The position numbers were made by a program, and so were the translations under genes. From JAMXLO01 sp963799415 (GTDB lineage Bacteria; Pseudomonadota; Alphaproteobacteria; Acetobacterales; Acetobacteraceae), in assembly GCA_963799415.1 (NCBI GenBank), contig CAWCXI010000034.1, positions 186,001 through 250,000 on the forward strand: a DNA stretch of 64,000 nucleotides, in the 5' to 3' direction. Every line of letters starts with the position of its first letter. Positions within the stretch are counted from its first letter, which is position 1. This document shows, one piece after another, positions 16,998-26,231 of the stretch. Under the pieces are notes generated by a model. It worked only from the letters and a program-made list of their open reading frames with translations. It was not told where the DNA came from and did no database searches.

Positions 16998-17351
16998 TCA
17001 GTTGTCCGGGGTCCAGGCTTCGTAGTCCCCGGTGGCGCGTGCCCGCGTGCCCCCCCGGTAGTCGTGACCCGGGGGCCGATAACTGGCAGGCGTCCCGGTC
17101 GCGTTCGGCATGTGCGGCTTCTCCCACGGCCGCCGTATCCGCTCAACCAACGGCTCGTCGGTCGTGTAATGGAGCCAGGCGTGCCACTCCGGCGGGACGA
17201 GCGATGCTTCGGGAGCGCCAGCATAGGCGACCCAACGCCGCACGCGATAGCCAGCGCGAGGGCGTCGCTCCTCGTAGTAGACGTTGCCAATGGCGTCGAC
17301 GCCGAAGCGCCTGCCCTTCAGCAGGGTGAACAGCCAAGTGCCGAGGTTCAT
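16998..17351 (-). CDS. NADH:ubiquinone oxidoreductase NDUFA12-type accessory subunit
   Basis: A 117-aa protein with the NDUFA12/17.2-kDa hallmarks: GRRFGVDAIGNVYYEERR, RRWVAYAG, PPEWHAWLHYTTDEP and KPHMPNATGTPASYRPPGH. It is an accessory subunit of respiratory complex I shared by mitochondria and alphaproteobacteria. The ATG at 17351 gives the usual N-terminus (MNLGTWLFTLLKG). It heads the minus-strand block with mlaD and DUF2155, an arrangement conserved in alphaproteobacteria. Confidence 0.9.
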   Translation of the reverse strand: MNLGTWLFTLLKGRRFGVDAIGNVYYEERRPRAGYRVRRWVAYAGAPEASLVPPEWHAWLHYTTDEPLVERIRRPWEKPHMPNATGTPASYRPPGHDYRGGTRARATGDYEAWTPDN

Positions 17352-17480
17352 GCCGCAGGGTATACGAAGCTCGCGGAGTCTGGTCCACCCACCGGGTAAT
17401 CCACAGGATTTTGTGGTCCGTCGGCGCAACAGTCACAAAATACGCTTTCCGAGTCGCGGAGTCCCGCTTAGCATGCGGAC

Positions 17481-18983
17481 ATGAAGGCAACCCGGGCATG
17501 GCAGGGCGTTCGAATGCGTCGCGTGACGGTGGGGGCCGATCCCGATGCCCCGCCACGACTGGTGACGCTGCCGGCCGCTTGGGACGACGTGGCAGCGGCC
17601 GCGTTGGCCGCGCTGGTACCTGGCGAGCAGCCGGTGATGCTGGCAACTGCCGCTGATGCCTGGATCCGCCCGATCGCCGAGAGGGCACTGCGCGCCGGCC
17701 TGGAGATGCCGCTGTCCGAGCGCCTGCACCGCATGCTCCTGCTGCGCCATGGGTCTCCGTCCACGGAAATCTGGCAAGGGCGTGACGGGACGATGCCGGG
17801 TTTCGAGCTGAACCTCGCCTCGTTCCACGACGCGGATGCTGGCTTCGACACCCCGGCCTTCGTTGAGGCGATAGAGACAGCGGTGACGACCCTGACGCTG
17901 GCAGCGCCCGCGGCGTCCCGGCTTGCTGTCGGTGTGACCGATCTCGCGGGCCTGCTGGCCTTGCTCGGCGTCGAATACGGCTCGGATGCGTCGCTGGCGA
18001 TCGCCCGAGCTCTCGCCGCCATCCTGCGCGGCCGGGCCGAGGCAGCGTCCGGTGCGCTGGCGCGGCTGTTCGGCAACGTGGCGCCGGCGACGCTGGACTG
18101 GCCAGCTCCGCCTGGCGAGACACCATTGCCTGGGCTGGCCGAAGCGGCCTTCGCCGCCCGCCAGTCGGCCACCGCCGTGGAGGGCCTGCGGCACACCGCG
18201 CTGACGGAGATTGCCGACCCCGGTTCCGCTGATGCGTTGCTTGGCGTCGAGACCGGCGGCATCGCACCAGCCTTTTCGCCGCTCGGCACTGCGGGCGGTC
18301 TCAGCCGTACCGCCCGAGCCTGGTTGGCGGCAAATGGCATCACTGCCGAGACTGCGCTTGCCGAAGCGCTTGCCGGCGGCGATCCGCTTCCCGTGCCAAA
18401 CGCCGCCGCACACGCGGCCATGCACGACGCGGTGGCGCCGTTCGTCCATTCAATGCCGGCGCGACCCGAACTGGTGCCCCAACCTGCGCATGCGGCGCGT
18501 CGGTGGGAACTGCCGGCGCGAAGAGCCGGCTACACGCAGAAGGCCGTGGTGGGCGGCCATCGCGTTTACCTGCGCACCGGCGAGTACGACGACGGCACCC
18601 TGGGCGAGGTCTTCATCGCCCTCCACAAGGAGGGCGCGGCGTTCCGCGGGCTGATGGACACCTTCGCAATCGCCGTCAGTCTGGGGCTGCAGCATGGCGT
18701 GCCGCTGGAGGCATATGTCGAGGCGTTCACCTTCACGCGGTTCGGTCCCGCCGGCGCGGTGGAAGGTGATCCCGCAGTGGCACATGCGACATCACTGCTC
18801 GACTATACGTTCCGCCACCTCGCCGCGAATTATCTGGGTCGACGCGACATACCCGAAGCGGAGCCCGAGGAGGCCGACACCGTCGGGAACGGCAGCCGCG
18901 ACCATGCGCCGTTGCTGCCGCTCGAACTGCCGGCAGGATCGCCGCGCGCGCGCAGGCGAGGGTTCAAGGTGGTCTCCAGGTAG
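17481..18983 (+). CDS. Cysteine-free ribonucleotide-reductase-like protein with TSCPD domain
   Basis: A 500-aa protein. Its C-terminal third, GGHRVYLRTGEYDDGTLGEV, HKEGAAFRGLMDTFAIAVSL and QHGVPLEAYVEAFTFTRF, is the TSCPD domain of vitamin-B12-dependent (NrdJ-type) ribonucleotide reductases. The middle keeps traces of the RNR barrel, such as VTDLAGLLALLGVEYGSDAS and VETGGIAPAF. There is no cysteine anywhere in the protein, so thiyl-radical catalysis is impossible. It is therefore a non-catalytic paralogue with a regulatory or structural role at best. It is divergent from NDUFA12 and converges with the chemoreceptor gene. Confidence 0.7.
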   Translation: MKATRAWQGVRMRRVTVGADPDAPPRLVTLPAAWDDVAAAALAALVPGEQPVMLATAADAWIRPIAERALRAGLEMPLSERLHRMLLLRHGSPSTEIWQGRDGTMPGFELNLASFHDADAGFDTPAFVEAIETAVTTLTLAAPAASRLAVGVTDLAGLLALLGVEYGSDASLAIARALAAILRGRAEAASGALARLFGNVAPATLDWPAPPGETPLPGLAEAAFAARQSATAVEGLRHTALTEIADPGSADALLGVETGGIAPAFSPLGTAGGLSRTARAWLAANGITAETALAEALAGGDPLPVPNAAAHAAMHDAVAPFVHSMPARPELVPQPAHAARRWELPARRAGYTQKAVVGGHRVYLRTGEYDDGTLGEVFIALHKEGAAFRGLMDTFAIAVSLGLQHGVPLEAYVEAFTFTRFGPAGAVEGDPAVAHATSLLDYTFRHLAANYLGRRDIPEAEPEEADTVGNGSRDHAPLLPLELPAGSPRARRRGFKVVSR

Positions 18984-19002
18984 AGCCTGCTGCGGCTGCC
19001 AG

Positions 19003-20338
19003 TCAGCCGGTGCGCCGGATCTTTGTTACGAACTGATCCACCTGAATGCTGAGCAGGTCGGCTTCGTGCGTCAGCCCCTCCATTCCGGTCGCCACCTGAA
19101 CAGCCGCACTCCCGGTTTGCTCAGCCGAATCGGTTACCGCCGCCATGCTGCTGTTGGCAACGCCGCTGCTCCGGGTGACCTCGTGAACCCTCTGGACGAT
19201 TTCCTGGGTCGCTGAACGCTGTTGCTCGATTGCTTCGGCGATAGCCGAGGTGATCTCGCTGATCTGGCCGATGGTGGCGCTGATTCCCTGAATGGCATTG
19301 ACAGCATCTCTGGTGGCGTTCTGCACCGCGACAATCTGTGCGGCGATCTCGTCGGTCGCCTTGCCTGTCTGGGTGGCCAGATTCTTCACCTCGCCTGCGA
19401 CGACGGCAAATCCCTTGCCCGCCTCACCGGCACGGGCCGCCTCGATCGTTGCATTCAACGCGAGCAGGTTGGTCTGACTGGCGATGTTTTTGATCAGTTT
19501 GACGACGTCACCGATGCGGCTCCCTGCTTCGACGAGGCCACGGACCAGAGCGTCGGTCCGCTGCGCCTCCTCGACCGCGGTTCCAGCGACCTTCGTGGAC
19601 TGCGCGACCCGATGGCCGATCTCCTGGATCGACGCCGTCAACTGCTCGGTCGTGTTAGCTACCGCTTCGGCATTGCCGGCGGTCTCCGCTCCGGCATCGA
19701 GTGCCGTCTTTGCCTGGCCTGTCGTCTGCGCGGCAGCCGACGACATCGACTGGGCGGTCTCGTGCAACTGCATCACCGATGCTGCCACCGACTTGACGAG
19801 ATTCGACACTTCGCGCTCGAAGCCGACGGCATGTTCGTCGAGATCGGCAGCTGCCGCATTCTCCGCGGCATGGGTGTAGACCGCCGCGAATATCTCAATA
19901 TCAAATAGGATGGCCCTGACTGTCGCCGCGAGCTGCGCCTGCAGGCGTTCCGGACGCCTGCGAGAGGCCCGGGTTATCGCCTCGAGCAGGTGGACGAGTA
20001 TGACAGCCCAGAACACGAAGTACCAGCGCATCGCCAGACCGGAACGTTGGCGGGCTTCGACCATTGCGACGGAATGGGCGAGCTGCGCCTCAGTAAACGT
20101 CGCTGCAAAGATATCGTCCAGCCAGTGCTGCCGCTGCGACCGCTTGGCTTCATCCAGCGAGATGCCGCCGTAAATCCGCTTGACCTCGGGAAATCGCAGT
20201 ATCTGGTCGTATGCGTTGTCGATCGCGGCATCGATGTGTTCGGCGATCAGCGGCCGCAGCTCGCGCAGGCAAGCACGGGTCGCCGTCGTCGATGTTCATG
20301 GCTGCCAGACGTTCCGAGAGGTCCAATGTCAGACTCAC
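19003..20338 (-). pseudogene. Globin-coupled methyl-accepting chemotaxis protein, frameshifted
   Basis: GTG at 20338 opens MSLTLDLSERLAAMNIDDGD. After an extra base near 20270 the protein continues LRELRPLIAEHIDAAIDNAY and the protoglobin segments LDEAKRSQRQHWLDDIF and RSGLAMRWYFVFWAV. A soluble MCP signalling domain follows, with the hairpin tip (IKNIASQTNLLALNATIEAA, RAGEAGKGFAVVAGEVKNLA). There is no membrane helix, so it is a cytoplasmic sensor feeding CheA. The proximal haem histidine expected before GLxxRWY is absent. The frame change is probably a sequencing error, since the rest is intact. Confidence 0.75.
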
Positions 20339-20519
20339 GTAACAGGCTCCTTGGATGCGGTTCGCCCAGTCGCCTGACGCAGCGATGCCGCCAAACGGGC
20401 CGCCGAACGATGGTCAGGTCAGGGTTAACATCGGCTGAACCACCGGAAGGAGCGCCTGGAGGTTTGCGTCTCGACGCGTCGCCTGCTGCAATTGGCCCAT
20501 AGACCGAAGGAATCGTGAA

Positions 20520-20987
20520 ATGGCCGGCAAAATCGAAATGAAGCTGGCGGAACTTGGCATCACCTTGCCGAGCCCGATGCCGCCGATCGCCAATTACGTC
20601 CCATACGTCATCACGGGCAGTCTCGTGGTCGTCTCCGGCCAGGTACCCGCGGTGGACGGCAAGATCGCGATCACCGGAAAGGTCAGTGCCGGTCTGTCGA
20701 TCGACCGCGGCAAGGAGGCTGCGCGGCTCTGCTTCATCAACGTGCTGGTGCATCTGAAGGCGGCCTGCGGCGGCGATCTGGATCGGGTGAAGCGGGTGGT
20801 GCGACTGGGCGGCTTCATCGCCTCACCGCCGGAATTCTCCCAGCACGCTCAGGTGATGAACGGCGCCTCGGATCTAGCCGTTGCCGTGTTCGGCGAGGCC
20901 GGCCGCCATGCCCGCACCACGATCGGCGTGCCGGCGCTGCCCGCCGATGCCGCAGTAGAAGTGGAGGGGATGTTCGAGATCAGTTAG
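20520..20987 (+). CDS. RidA/YjgF/TdcF family protein
   Basis: A 155-aa RidA-like protein (LAELGITLPSPMPPIANYVP, SGQVPAVDGKIAITGKVSAG, and a C-terminal TIGVPALPADAAVEVEGMF). The arginine used by deaminating RidA proteins is in the variant region here (GEAGRHARTTIGV). Such proteins remove reactive enamine/imine intermediates in the cytoplasm. It shares a transcript with the FemAB-like gene 9 bp downstream. It is divergent from the chemoreceptor, with a 180-bp gap that presumably holds both promoters. Confidence 0.85.
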   Translation: MAGKIEMKLAELGITLPSPMPPIANYVPYVITGSLVVVSGQVPAVDGKIAITGKVSAGLSIDRGKEAARLCFINVLVHLKAACGGDLDRVKRVVRLGGFIASPPEFSQHAQVMNGASDLAVAVFGEAGRHARTTIGVPALPADAAVEVEGMFEIS

Positions 20988-20996
20988 ACTCACGCC

Positions 20997-22160
20997 ATGC
21001 CCGACGGTTCCGCCACGCTGACCCTCACGTTGCACCAGAAGATCGCCGACGTTCCCGCAGCCGAGTGGGACGCCTGCGCCGGGAACGGCAATCCGTTCGT
21101 CAGCCACGCCTTCCTGAGCGCGCTGGAGGACAGCGGTTCGGCCAACGCGCGCACCGGCTGGCTGCCGCAGCATGCGGTGCTGCGTGGCGAGGCGGGGCAG
21201 GTGGTGGCGGTGGCGCCGATGTACGCCAAGTCGCATAGCTATGGCGAATACGTCTTCGACCATGGCTGGGCGCATGCGCTGGAGCGTGCCGGCGGCGATT
21301 ACTACCCGAAGCTCCAGGTCGCCGCGCCGTTCAGCCCGGCGCCTGGGCCGCGACTGCTGCGTCATCCGGAGGCCGGCGTTCCAGTCGCCGCGCTGGCGTC
21401 GGCGCTGGAACAGGCCTGCCGCTCGCTCGACCTGTCGTCGGTGCACGTGACGTTTTGCACCGAGCCTGAATGGCAGGAACTCGGCGAGGCCGGCTGGCTG
21501 CAACGTCTCGGCATGCAGTTCCACTGGGAGAACGCCGGCTACGCGAGCTTCGACGATTTCCTCGGCACATTGTCATCGCGCAAGCGCAAGGTGCTGCGGC
21601 GGGAGCGGCGCGACGCGAATGCCGCCGGCCTGACCTTCCATGCACTGAGCGGTGCCGACATAACCGAGGCACATTGGGACGCGTTCTATCGCTTCTACCG
21701 CTCGACGGTGGATCGCAAATGGGGTTCGGCCTATCTGTCCCGTTCGTTCTTTTCGCTGCTCGGCCAGCGGCTCGGCGAACGCGTGGTGCTGATGATGGCG
21801 GAGAACGCCGGCAAGCCGGTGGCCGGTGCGCTGAACCTTGCCGGCAGCGAGGCGCTGTACGGCCGCAACTGGGGCTGTCGGGGCGACTGGCCGTTTCTGC
21901 ACTTTGAGCTCTGCTATTACCGCGCAATCGATTGGGCGATCGAGCACGGCCTGCAGCGCGTGGAGGCGGGTGCGCAGGGACGCCACAAGATCCAGCGCGG
22001 CTATCTGCCGCAACCGACGTATTCGGCGCACTGGATCGCGCATTCCGGTTTGCGACGGGCGATCGGCAATTTCCTCGACGACGAACGCCGCGGCATCCTC
22101 GCCGAGATGGCGCATCTGGCGGAGCAGTCGCCGTTCCGCAAGGATTCCGAGCCCGACTGA
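20997..22160 (+). CDS. FemAB-like/DUF482 GNAT-fold acyltransferase
   Basis: A 387-aa protein with the DUF482 (peptidogalycan biosynthesis/FemAB-like) pattern. It has FVSHAFLSALEDSGSA, a GEYVFDHGWA block, LGTLSSRKRKVLRRERRDAN, and the late GRNWGCRGDWPFLHFELCYY and GAQGRHKIQRGYLP blocks. The family has a double GNAT fold and is thought to transfer amino-acyl or acyl groups. The substrate in this family is not established. It is the middle gene of the ridA-DUF482-DMT run. Confidence 0.82.
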   Translation: MPDGSATLTLTLHQKIADVPAAEWDACAGNGNPFVSHAFLSALEDSGSANARTGWLPQHAVLRGEAGQVVAVAPMYAKSHSYGEYVFDHGWAHALERAGGDYYPKLQVAAPFSPAPGPRLLRHPEAGVPVAALASALEQACRSLDLSSVHVTFCTEPEWQELGEAGWLQRLGMQFHWENAGYASFDDFLGTLSSRKRKVLRRERRDANAAGLTFHALSGADITEAHWDAFYRFYRSTVDRKWGSAYLSRSFFSLLGQRLGERVVLMMAENAGKPVAGALNLAGSEALYGRNWGCRGDWPFLHFELCYYRAIDWAIEHGLQRVEAGAQGRHKIQRGYLPQPTYSAHWIAHSGLRRAIGNFLDDERRGILAEMAHLAEQSPFRKDSEPD

Positions 22161-22162
22161 CC

Positions 22163-23002
22163 GTGCTGTCCCCGCATGTGGTGGCCGCCGTTCTGTTGGC
22201 CGCGACACTGCATGCGGGATGGAATGTTGTTGTCCGGGCCGGCAGCGATCGCCGTCGTGAGACGGCACTGCTGCTGGGCGGCGGTGCAGTGATCGCCGTT
22301 GTCGTGCTGCCATTCCTGCCGGGTCTTCCGATATTCTGCTGGCCGTACGTGCTTGCATCGTCATTGCTGAATGGCGGGTATTTCATTCTCGTCGCTGAGG
22401 CCTACGCGCATGGTGGCGTGGCGCTCGCCTACCCGCTGATGCGCGGCGTCGCGCCGATGATCACACTGTTGGCGGCGTGGTTGCTGATCGGCGAGGCGCT
22501 GCCTGCCGTCGCCTGGGTGGGGATTGCGACCATTTGCTGCGGTGTCCTTCTGCTCGCGCGCCGCCGCGGCGATGCAGGCGAGGCAGCTTCGGTCAAGTTC
22601 GCATTGGCCAACGCTGTGGTGATCGCCGCCTATACACTGAATGATGCCATCGGCGTCCGCATTTCACAGGCACCCTTGGCCTACACGCTGTGGCTGTTCC
22701 CTCTGTCAGCGATTCCCACACTGTTGTGGCTGCGTCGCAAGACTCCGCTGCATCCGCCAAGTCTCAGAGAGGCCGCGCGGGGACTCGGTGGTGCGGGTGC
22801 CGGCATCGGCGCCTATTCGCTGGTGCTTTGGGCAATCACCCGTGCACCGGTCGCCCCGGTGGCGGCGCTGCGCGAGACCAGCATCCTGATCGGCGTAACG
22901 CTGGCGCGTCTCTGTCTAGGCGAGCGTCCGGGACGGCGTGGCTGGGGTGGTGCCGTCGTTATCGCCGCAGGTGCTGTAATTCTCCGTTTGGCGCCGGGAT
23001 AG
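22163..23002 (+). CDS. EamA/DMT-superfamily permease
   Basis: A 279-aa ten-helix drug/metabolite transporter made of two EamA repeats. The first is AVLLAATLHAGWNVVVRAGS with PLMRGVAPMITLLAAWLLIG; the second ends TSILIGVTLARLCLGERPG. The GTG at 22163 lies two bases after the preceding stop. It probably exports a metabolite; the substrate is unknown. Co-transcription with the FemAB-like gene and the downstream nuclease-helicase is likely from the spacing. Confidence 0.82.
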   Translation: MLSPHVVAAVLLAATLHAGWNVVVRAGSDRRRETALLLGGGAVIAVVVLPFLPGLPIFCWPYVLASSLLNGGYFILVAEAYAHGGVALAYPLMRGVAPMITLLAAWLLIGEALPAVAWVGIATICCGVLLLARRRGDAGEAASVKFALANAVVIAAYTLNDAIGVRISQAPLAYTLWLFPLSAIPTLLWLRRKTPLHPPSLREAARGLGGAGAGIGAYSLVLWAITRAPVAPVAALRETSILIGVTLARLCLGERPGRRGWGGAVVIAAGAVILRLAPG

Positions 23003-23003
23003 C

Positions 23004-24995
23004 ATGGCGAATGCCTGGTGGTCCGGCGATGCAGCCGAGTTGCTGGCGAGCGAACCGGAGACAATCGTTCAACGCCTCGCCGTGCGTCTCGTCGAGACGC
23101 ACTACCTGAATCGTGACACGCAGCTTCATGCGTGGCGTCAGCAAATCATCCTGTTGCGGACAGCATTGCGGAATTGCCCAGGCACGTGGCGCGTGCTGTT
23201 TGAATATCCGCTGCTTCGTCTGAGACGGCGCATCGATGTCGTCCTGCTGACGGCGCACGCAATCCTGGCATTGGAATTCAAGGTCGGCGCCACATCGATC
23301 ACCACGATCGACCGCCAGCAGACCGAAGATTACGCACTGGATCTCTTCGACTTTCATGCGGAGAGCCGCATGCATCCCATTGTGCCGATCCTGGTGGCGA
23401 CCGCAGCTCACCCGGCTGCCCTGGAGTGGCCGCTGCTCTGGCATGGTGTGACGCCGGTGTTCGCAGTGTCGGGGCCAACCCTCGGGCCGCTGCTACGACA
23501 TATCGACGCGCGTGTCCCGACAGCGATGCCGGTGCTCGATGCGGGGGCATGGGAAACGGCCGCGTATCGACCGGTGCCGACAATCGTTGAAGCCGCCACG
23601 ATGTTGTACAATCGACACAGCGTTGCCGACATTGCCGCGGCCCGCGCCGATGTCGGCAATCTGGGGCGGACCACCGATGCGATCAGACGCGCAGTCGAAG
23701 CGGCACGCTCTCATCTGTTCCATGAGATTTTGTTCGTCACCGGCATACCGGGTGCCGGCAAGACACTGTGCGGGTTGAATGCGGTGTTTCACGCTACAAT
23801 CGGTGCCGCGTTTCTGACCGGCAATCTGCCCCTGGTAAATGTCATGCGCGAGGCCCTCGCCCGCGATGCGCACGGACAGGGCGGTAGTCTCCGCATGGCA
23901 CGGCAGAAAACCGAAAGCGCCATACAGCCGCTCATGGGTTTCCTGCGCGACAACATCGATCGCTCGGAGCCGCCGCACGAGCACGTCATCGTATTCGATG
24001 AGGCGCAGCGCGCGTGGGACGCCGCATTCGGCCGTCGGAAGTTTGGCCGCACTGCCAGCGAGGCAGCACTATTCCTCGACATCATGCAACGTCATCGCGA
24101 TTGGGCAGTCATCGTAGCGTTGGTCGGCAATGGCCAGGAGATCAATACCGGAGAGGCCGGTTTGGCCGCGTGGGGCGAAGCGTTGGCAGAGCGCTCTGAG
24201 TGGCGTGTGCGCGCGGCGCCCGGCGTGCTTGGCGGTGCTGATCAGCGGCAGCGTTTGTTCGAGACTAAGCCGGCGGCGATGCAGGTGGACGCTGCTCTGC
24301 ATCTCGATGTGCCGGTTCGCTCCATTCGCTCCGCGGCAGCTGCACCATGGGTGGATGCTGTGCTGGCCGGCGATGCATCGCGCGCATCCGGGATAGCCGA
24401 TGCGGCAGATGGTGTGCCGTTCCTGGTGACGCGGTCGCTTTCGACAGCGCGCGCGGCATTGCGTCGGCTGGCACGAGGTACACGGCGCGCCGGCCTGGTG
24501 TGCAGCGCAGGCGCACGGCGGCTGGTGGCGGATGGATTGTCGCCGAACTTTCCGCATCTCGACGCGGACGCCGTAGCCAACTGGTTTCTTCGCCGATGGC
24601 CGGATGTTCGCGCCTCGGATGCGCTGGAAGCGCCTGCGACACAGTTTGCATGCCAGGGACTGGAGCTCGATCTGGTCGGCCTGTGTTGGGGCAATGACCT
24701 GATTCGCCGCGATCGCCACACCGAATGGATCGCGCGCTCCTTCGCCGGCACACGTTGGCAGGAGCCCCGCGGCGAGGCCACGATCGCCTATCAGATCAAC
24801 ACCTACCGCGTCCTGCTCACGCGGGCGCGATATGAGACGGTGATCTGGGTGCCAACTGGCGAAGCCAACGATGCAACACGTAATCCTGCCGAATTCAATG
24901 CGATCGCACAATTTCTTCTCGAATGTGGCGCGTCGCATTTGGAGGATATGGTCGCTCCGCCGGACGACGCGGCGGAGGTTGCGACATTGCTTTGA
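23004..24995 (+). CDS. DUF2075-type nuclease-helicase
   Basis: A 663-aa two-part protein. Residues 60-135 look like a PD-(D/E)XK nuclease: Asp78 in RRIDVVLL, then Glu91-x-Lys93 in LALEFKVG. Residues 240-650 form a superfamily-1-like ATPase of the DUF2075/Schlafen-helicase type. Walker A is GIPGAGKT (247-254) and Walker B is VIVFDEAQRAW (Asp332-Glu333). The late motifs are FACQGLELDLVGLCWG and RVLLTRARYETVIWVP. It should cut and move along nucleic acid. Such solitary genes are often linked to phage defence, but no other defence gene is next to it. Confidence 0.75.
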   Translation: MANAWWSGDAAELLASEPETIVQRLAVRLVETHYLNRDTQLHAWRQQIILLRTALRNCPGTWRVLFEYPLLRLRRRIDVVLLTAHAILALEFKVGATSITTIDRQQTEDYALDLFDFHAESRMHPIVPILVATAAHPAALEWPLLWHGVTPVFAVSGPTLGPLLRHIDARVPTAMPVLDAGAWETAAYRPVPTIVEAATMLYNRHSVADIAAARADVGNLGRTTDAIRRAVEAARSHLFHEILFVTGIPGAGKTLCGLNAVFHATIGAAFLTGNLPLVNVMREALARDAHGQGGSLRMARQKTESAIQPLMGFLRDNIDRSEPPHEHVIVFDEAQRAWDAAFGRRKFGRTASEAALFLDIMQRHRDWAVIVALVGNGQEINTGEAGLAAWGEALAERSEWRVRAAPGVLGGADQRQRLFETKPAAMQVDAALHLDVPVRSIRSAAAAPWVDAVLAGDASRASGIADAADGVPFLVTRSLSTARAALRRLARGTRRAGLVCSAGARRLVADGLSPNFPHLDADAVANWFLRRWPDVRASDALEAPATQFACQGLELDLVGLCWGNDLIRRDRHTEWIARSFAGTRWQEPRGEATIAYQINTYRVLLTRARYETVIWVPTGEANDATRNPAEFNAIAQFLLECGASHLEDMVAPPDDAAEVATLL

Positions 24996-25164
24996 CCCCA
25001 CCTGCCGCGCACGTGGCACTCGATCAAATCAGCGTCAGAACCCGGGGAGATTCCATGACAGTCGAGATGAAGCCGTCTCTGGTCAGGCCGCGTCCTTGGA
25101 ACAGCCAACTCCCACGCATGATGCGCGGCGGTGGGTTGGCAGTCATCGCGATCCCGCCTCGCAT

Positions 25165-25692
25165 GAGAAGGTCGGTGAAATTCACTTGCCGGCGCACCCC
25201 GAGAGTTTCCAGATCGATCCGACGACCGGCCGCGCCTATGTCAACATCCCCGATGCACGCCAGATCGCCGTGGTGGATCTGGACGCGCGGCATGTTCTGG
25301 CGACCTGGCCGATGCTGAATGAGCGCGCCAACTTTCCGATGGCGCTCGATCCGGCGCAATCGCTGCTTGCCAGCGTGTTCCGTTCGCCGCCCACACTGCT
25401 ATTGATGAACCTCGCAACAGGAGCGGTGCGCCAAACGTTGGCAATCTGCGCTGACGCGGATGATGTGTTTCTCGACACCCGGCGCGGGCGCGCCTACATC
25501 AGTTGCGGCGCTGGCGTGGAGGCAGTGCTCGAGCGCGACGCCACGGAGTGGCGGAGGCTTGATATGGTTGCAACTGCAACAGGCGCACGGACATCGCTCT
25601 TCGTACCAGAGATCGACCGTCTGTTTGTCGGCCAGCGAGCAGGCCTGCTGAAGGGATTTGCAGCGATACGTGTGTATCGGCCGTCGTCATGA
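25165..25692 (+). pseudogene. YVTN-type beta-propeller protein remnant
   Basis: From 25165 the frame reads as successive beta-propeller blades, for example PESFQIDPTTGRAYVNIPDA, VVDLDARHVLATWPM, and the end of a blade in GRAYISCGAGVEAVL. The N-terminal half of such a protein is missing. No start codon with a ribosome site precedes the blades, and the sequence between 24996 and 25165 holds no matching frame. It is most likely a 5'-deleted remnant. Confidence 0.55.
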
Positions 25693-25846
25693 CGCTCGGC
25701 AGGACCCGCCGGCGCCAACACAGAATTCTGCATCACGAAGTGTCGTTCCACGCGTGGCATGAGGATCAGGCAGCGCGCAGTTTGTTGAGCGACTGATCAC
25801 CCACAACACCTGGACAGAATCGCAATTGTCAAAGTATGCGTTGGCC

Positions 25847-26032
25847 ATGGGCCCAACATTCTCGACCGCCTACTGGCTGATGAAAGCTGCGGACGCATGG
25901 TCGCAGGCGGAGACCATGCAGGACCAGGAAGCCAGGCGCATAAAGCTGACCATCGCGAAGGGGTATGAACGGCTGGCCAAACACGCCGCATCGTTGACGG
26001 CGGCCGACCAAACGGAGAAAAAAACCCACTGA
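25847..26032 (+). CDS. Small hypothetical protein
   Basis: A 61-aa frame, MGPTFSTAYWLMKAADAWSQ, then AETMQDQEARRIKLTIAKGY and ERLAKHAASL. The pattern resembles a group of short alphaproteobacterial proteins with helical AxxWRxxAxEMxx...RxxxLxIAxxYxRLAxHA spacing, of unknown function. An in-frame TTG at 25826 is a possible alternative start. It may be a fragment. Confidence 0.4.
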   Translation: MGPTFSTAYWLMKAADAWSQAETMQDQEARRIKLTIAKGYERLAKHAASLTAADQTEKKTH

Positions 26033-26128
26033 CGGTCAGTTCTTGCTGATTTCACCAAGCGTCAGCCGAGGCTGCATCGGCGGTAACGTATGCTGGTAAC
26101 TTTGGTGCTGCTGCCCCACGGTTTGCTT

Positions 26129-26216
26129 GGATCCACGTCTTCTCGTGGCGAGCAGCAAAGACGTGGATGCCGACCTGCGTCGGCATGACGGAATGAATGC
26201 GCCGAGAGATGATTCG
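26129..26216. repeat. Interspersed palindromic repeat, copy A (truncated arm)
   Basis: ATCCACGTCTT (26131-26141) and AAGACGTGGAT (26158-26168) form a hairpin. The sequence through 26216, including GCCGACCTGCGT and GATGATTCG, is nearly the same as the copy at 28427-28533. The outer part of the left arm is missing in this copy. Confidence 0.75.
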
Positions 26217-26231
26217 GTTACTGGAACCGAC

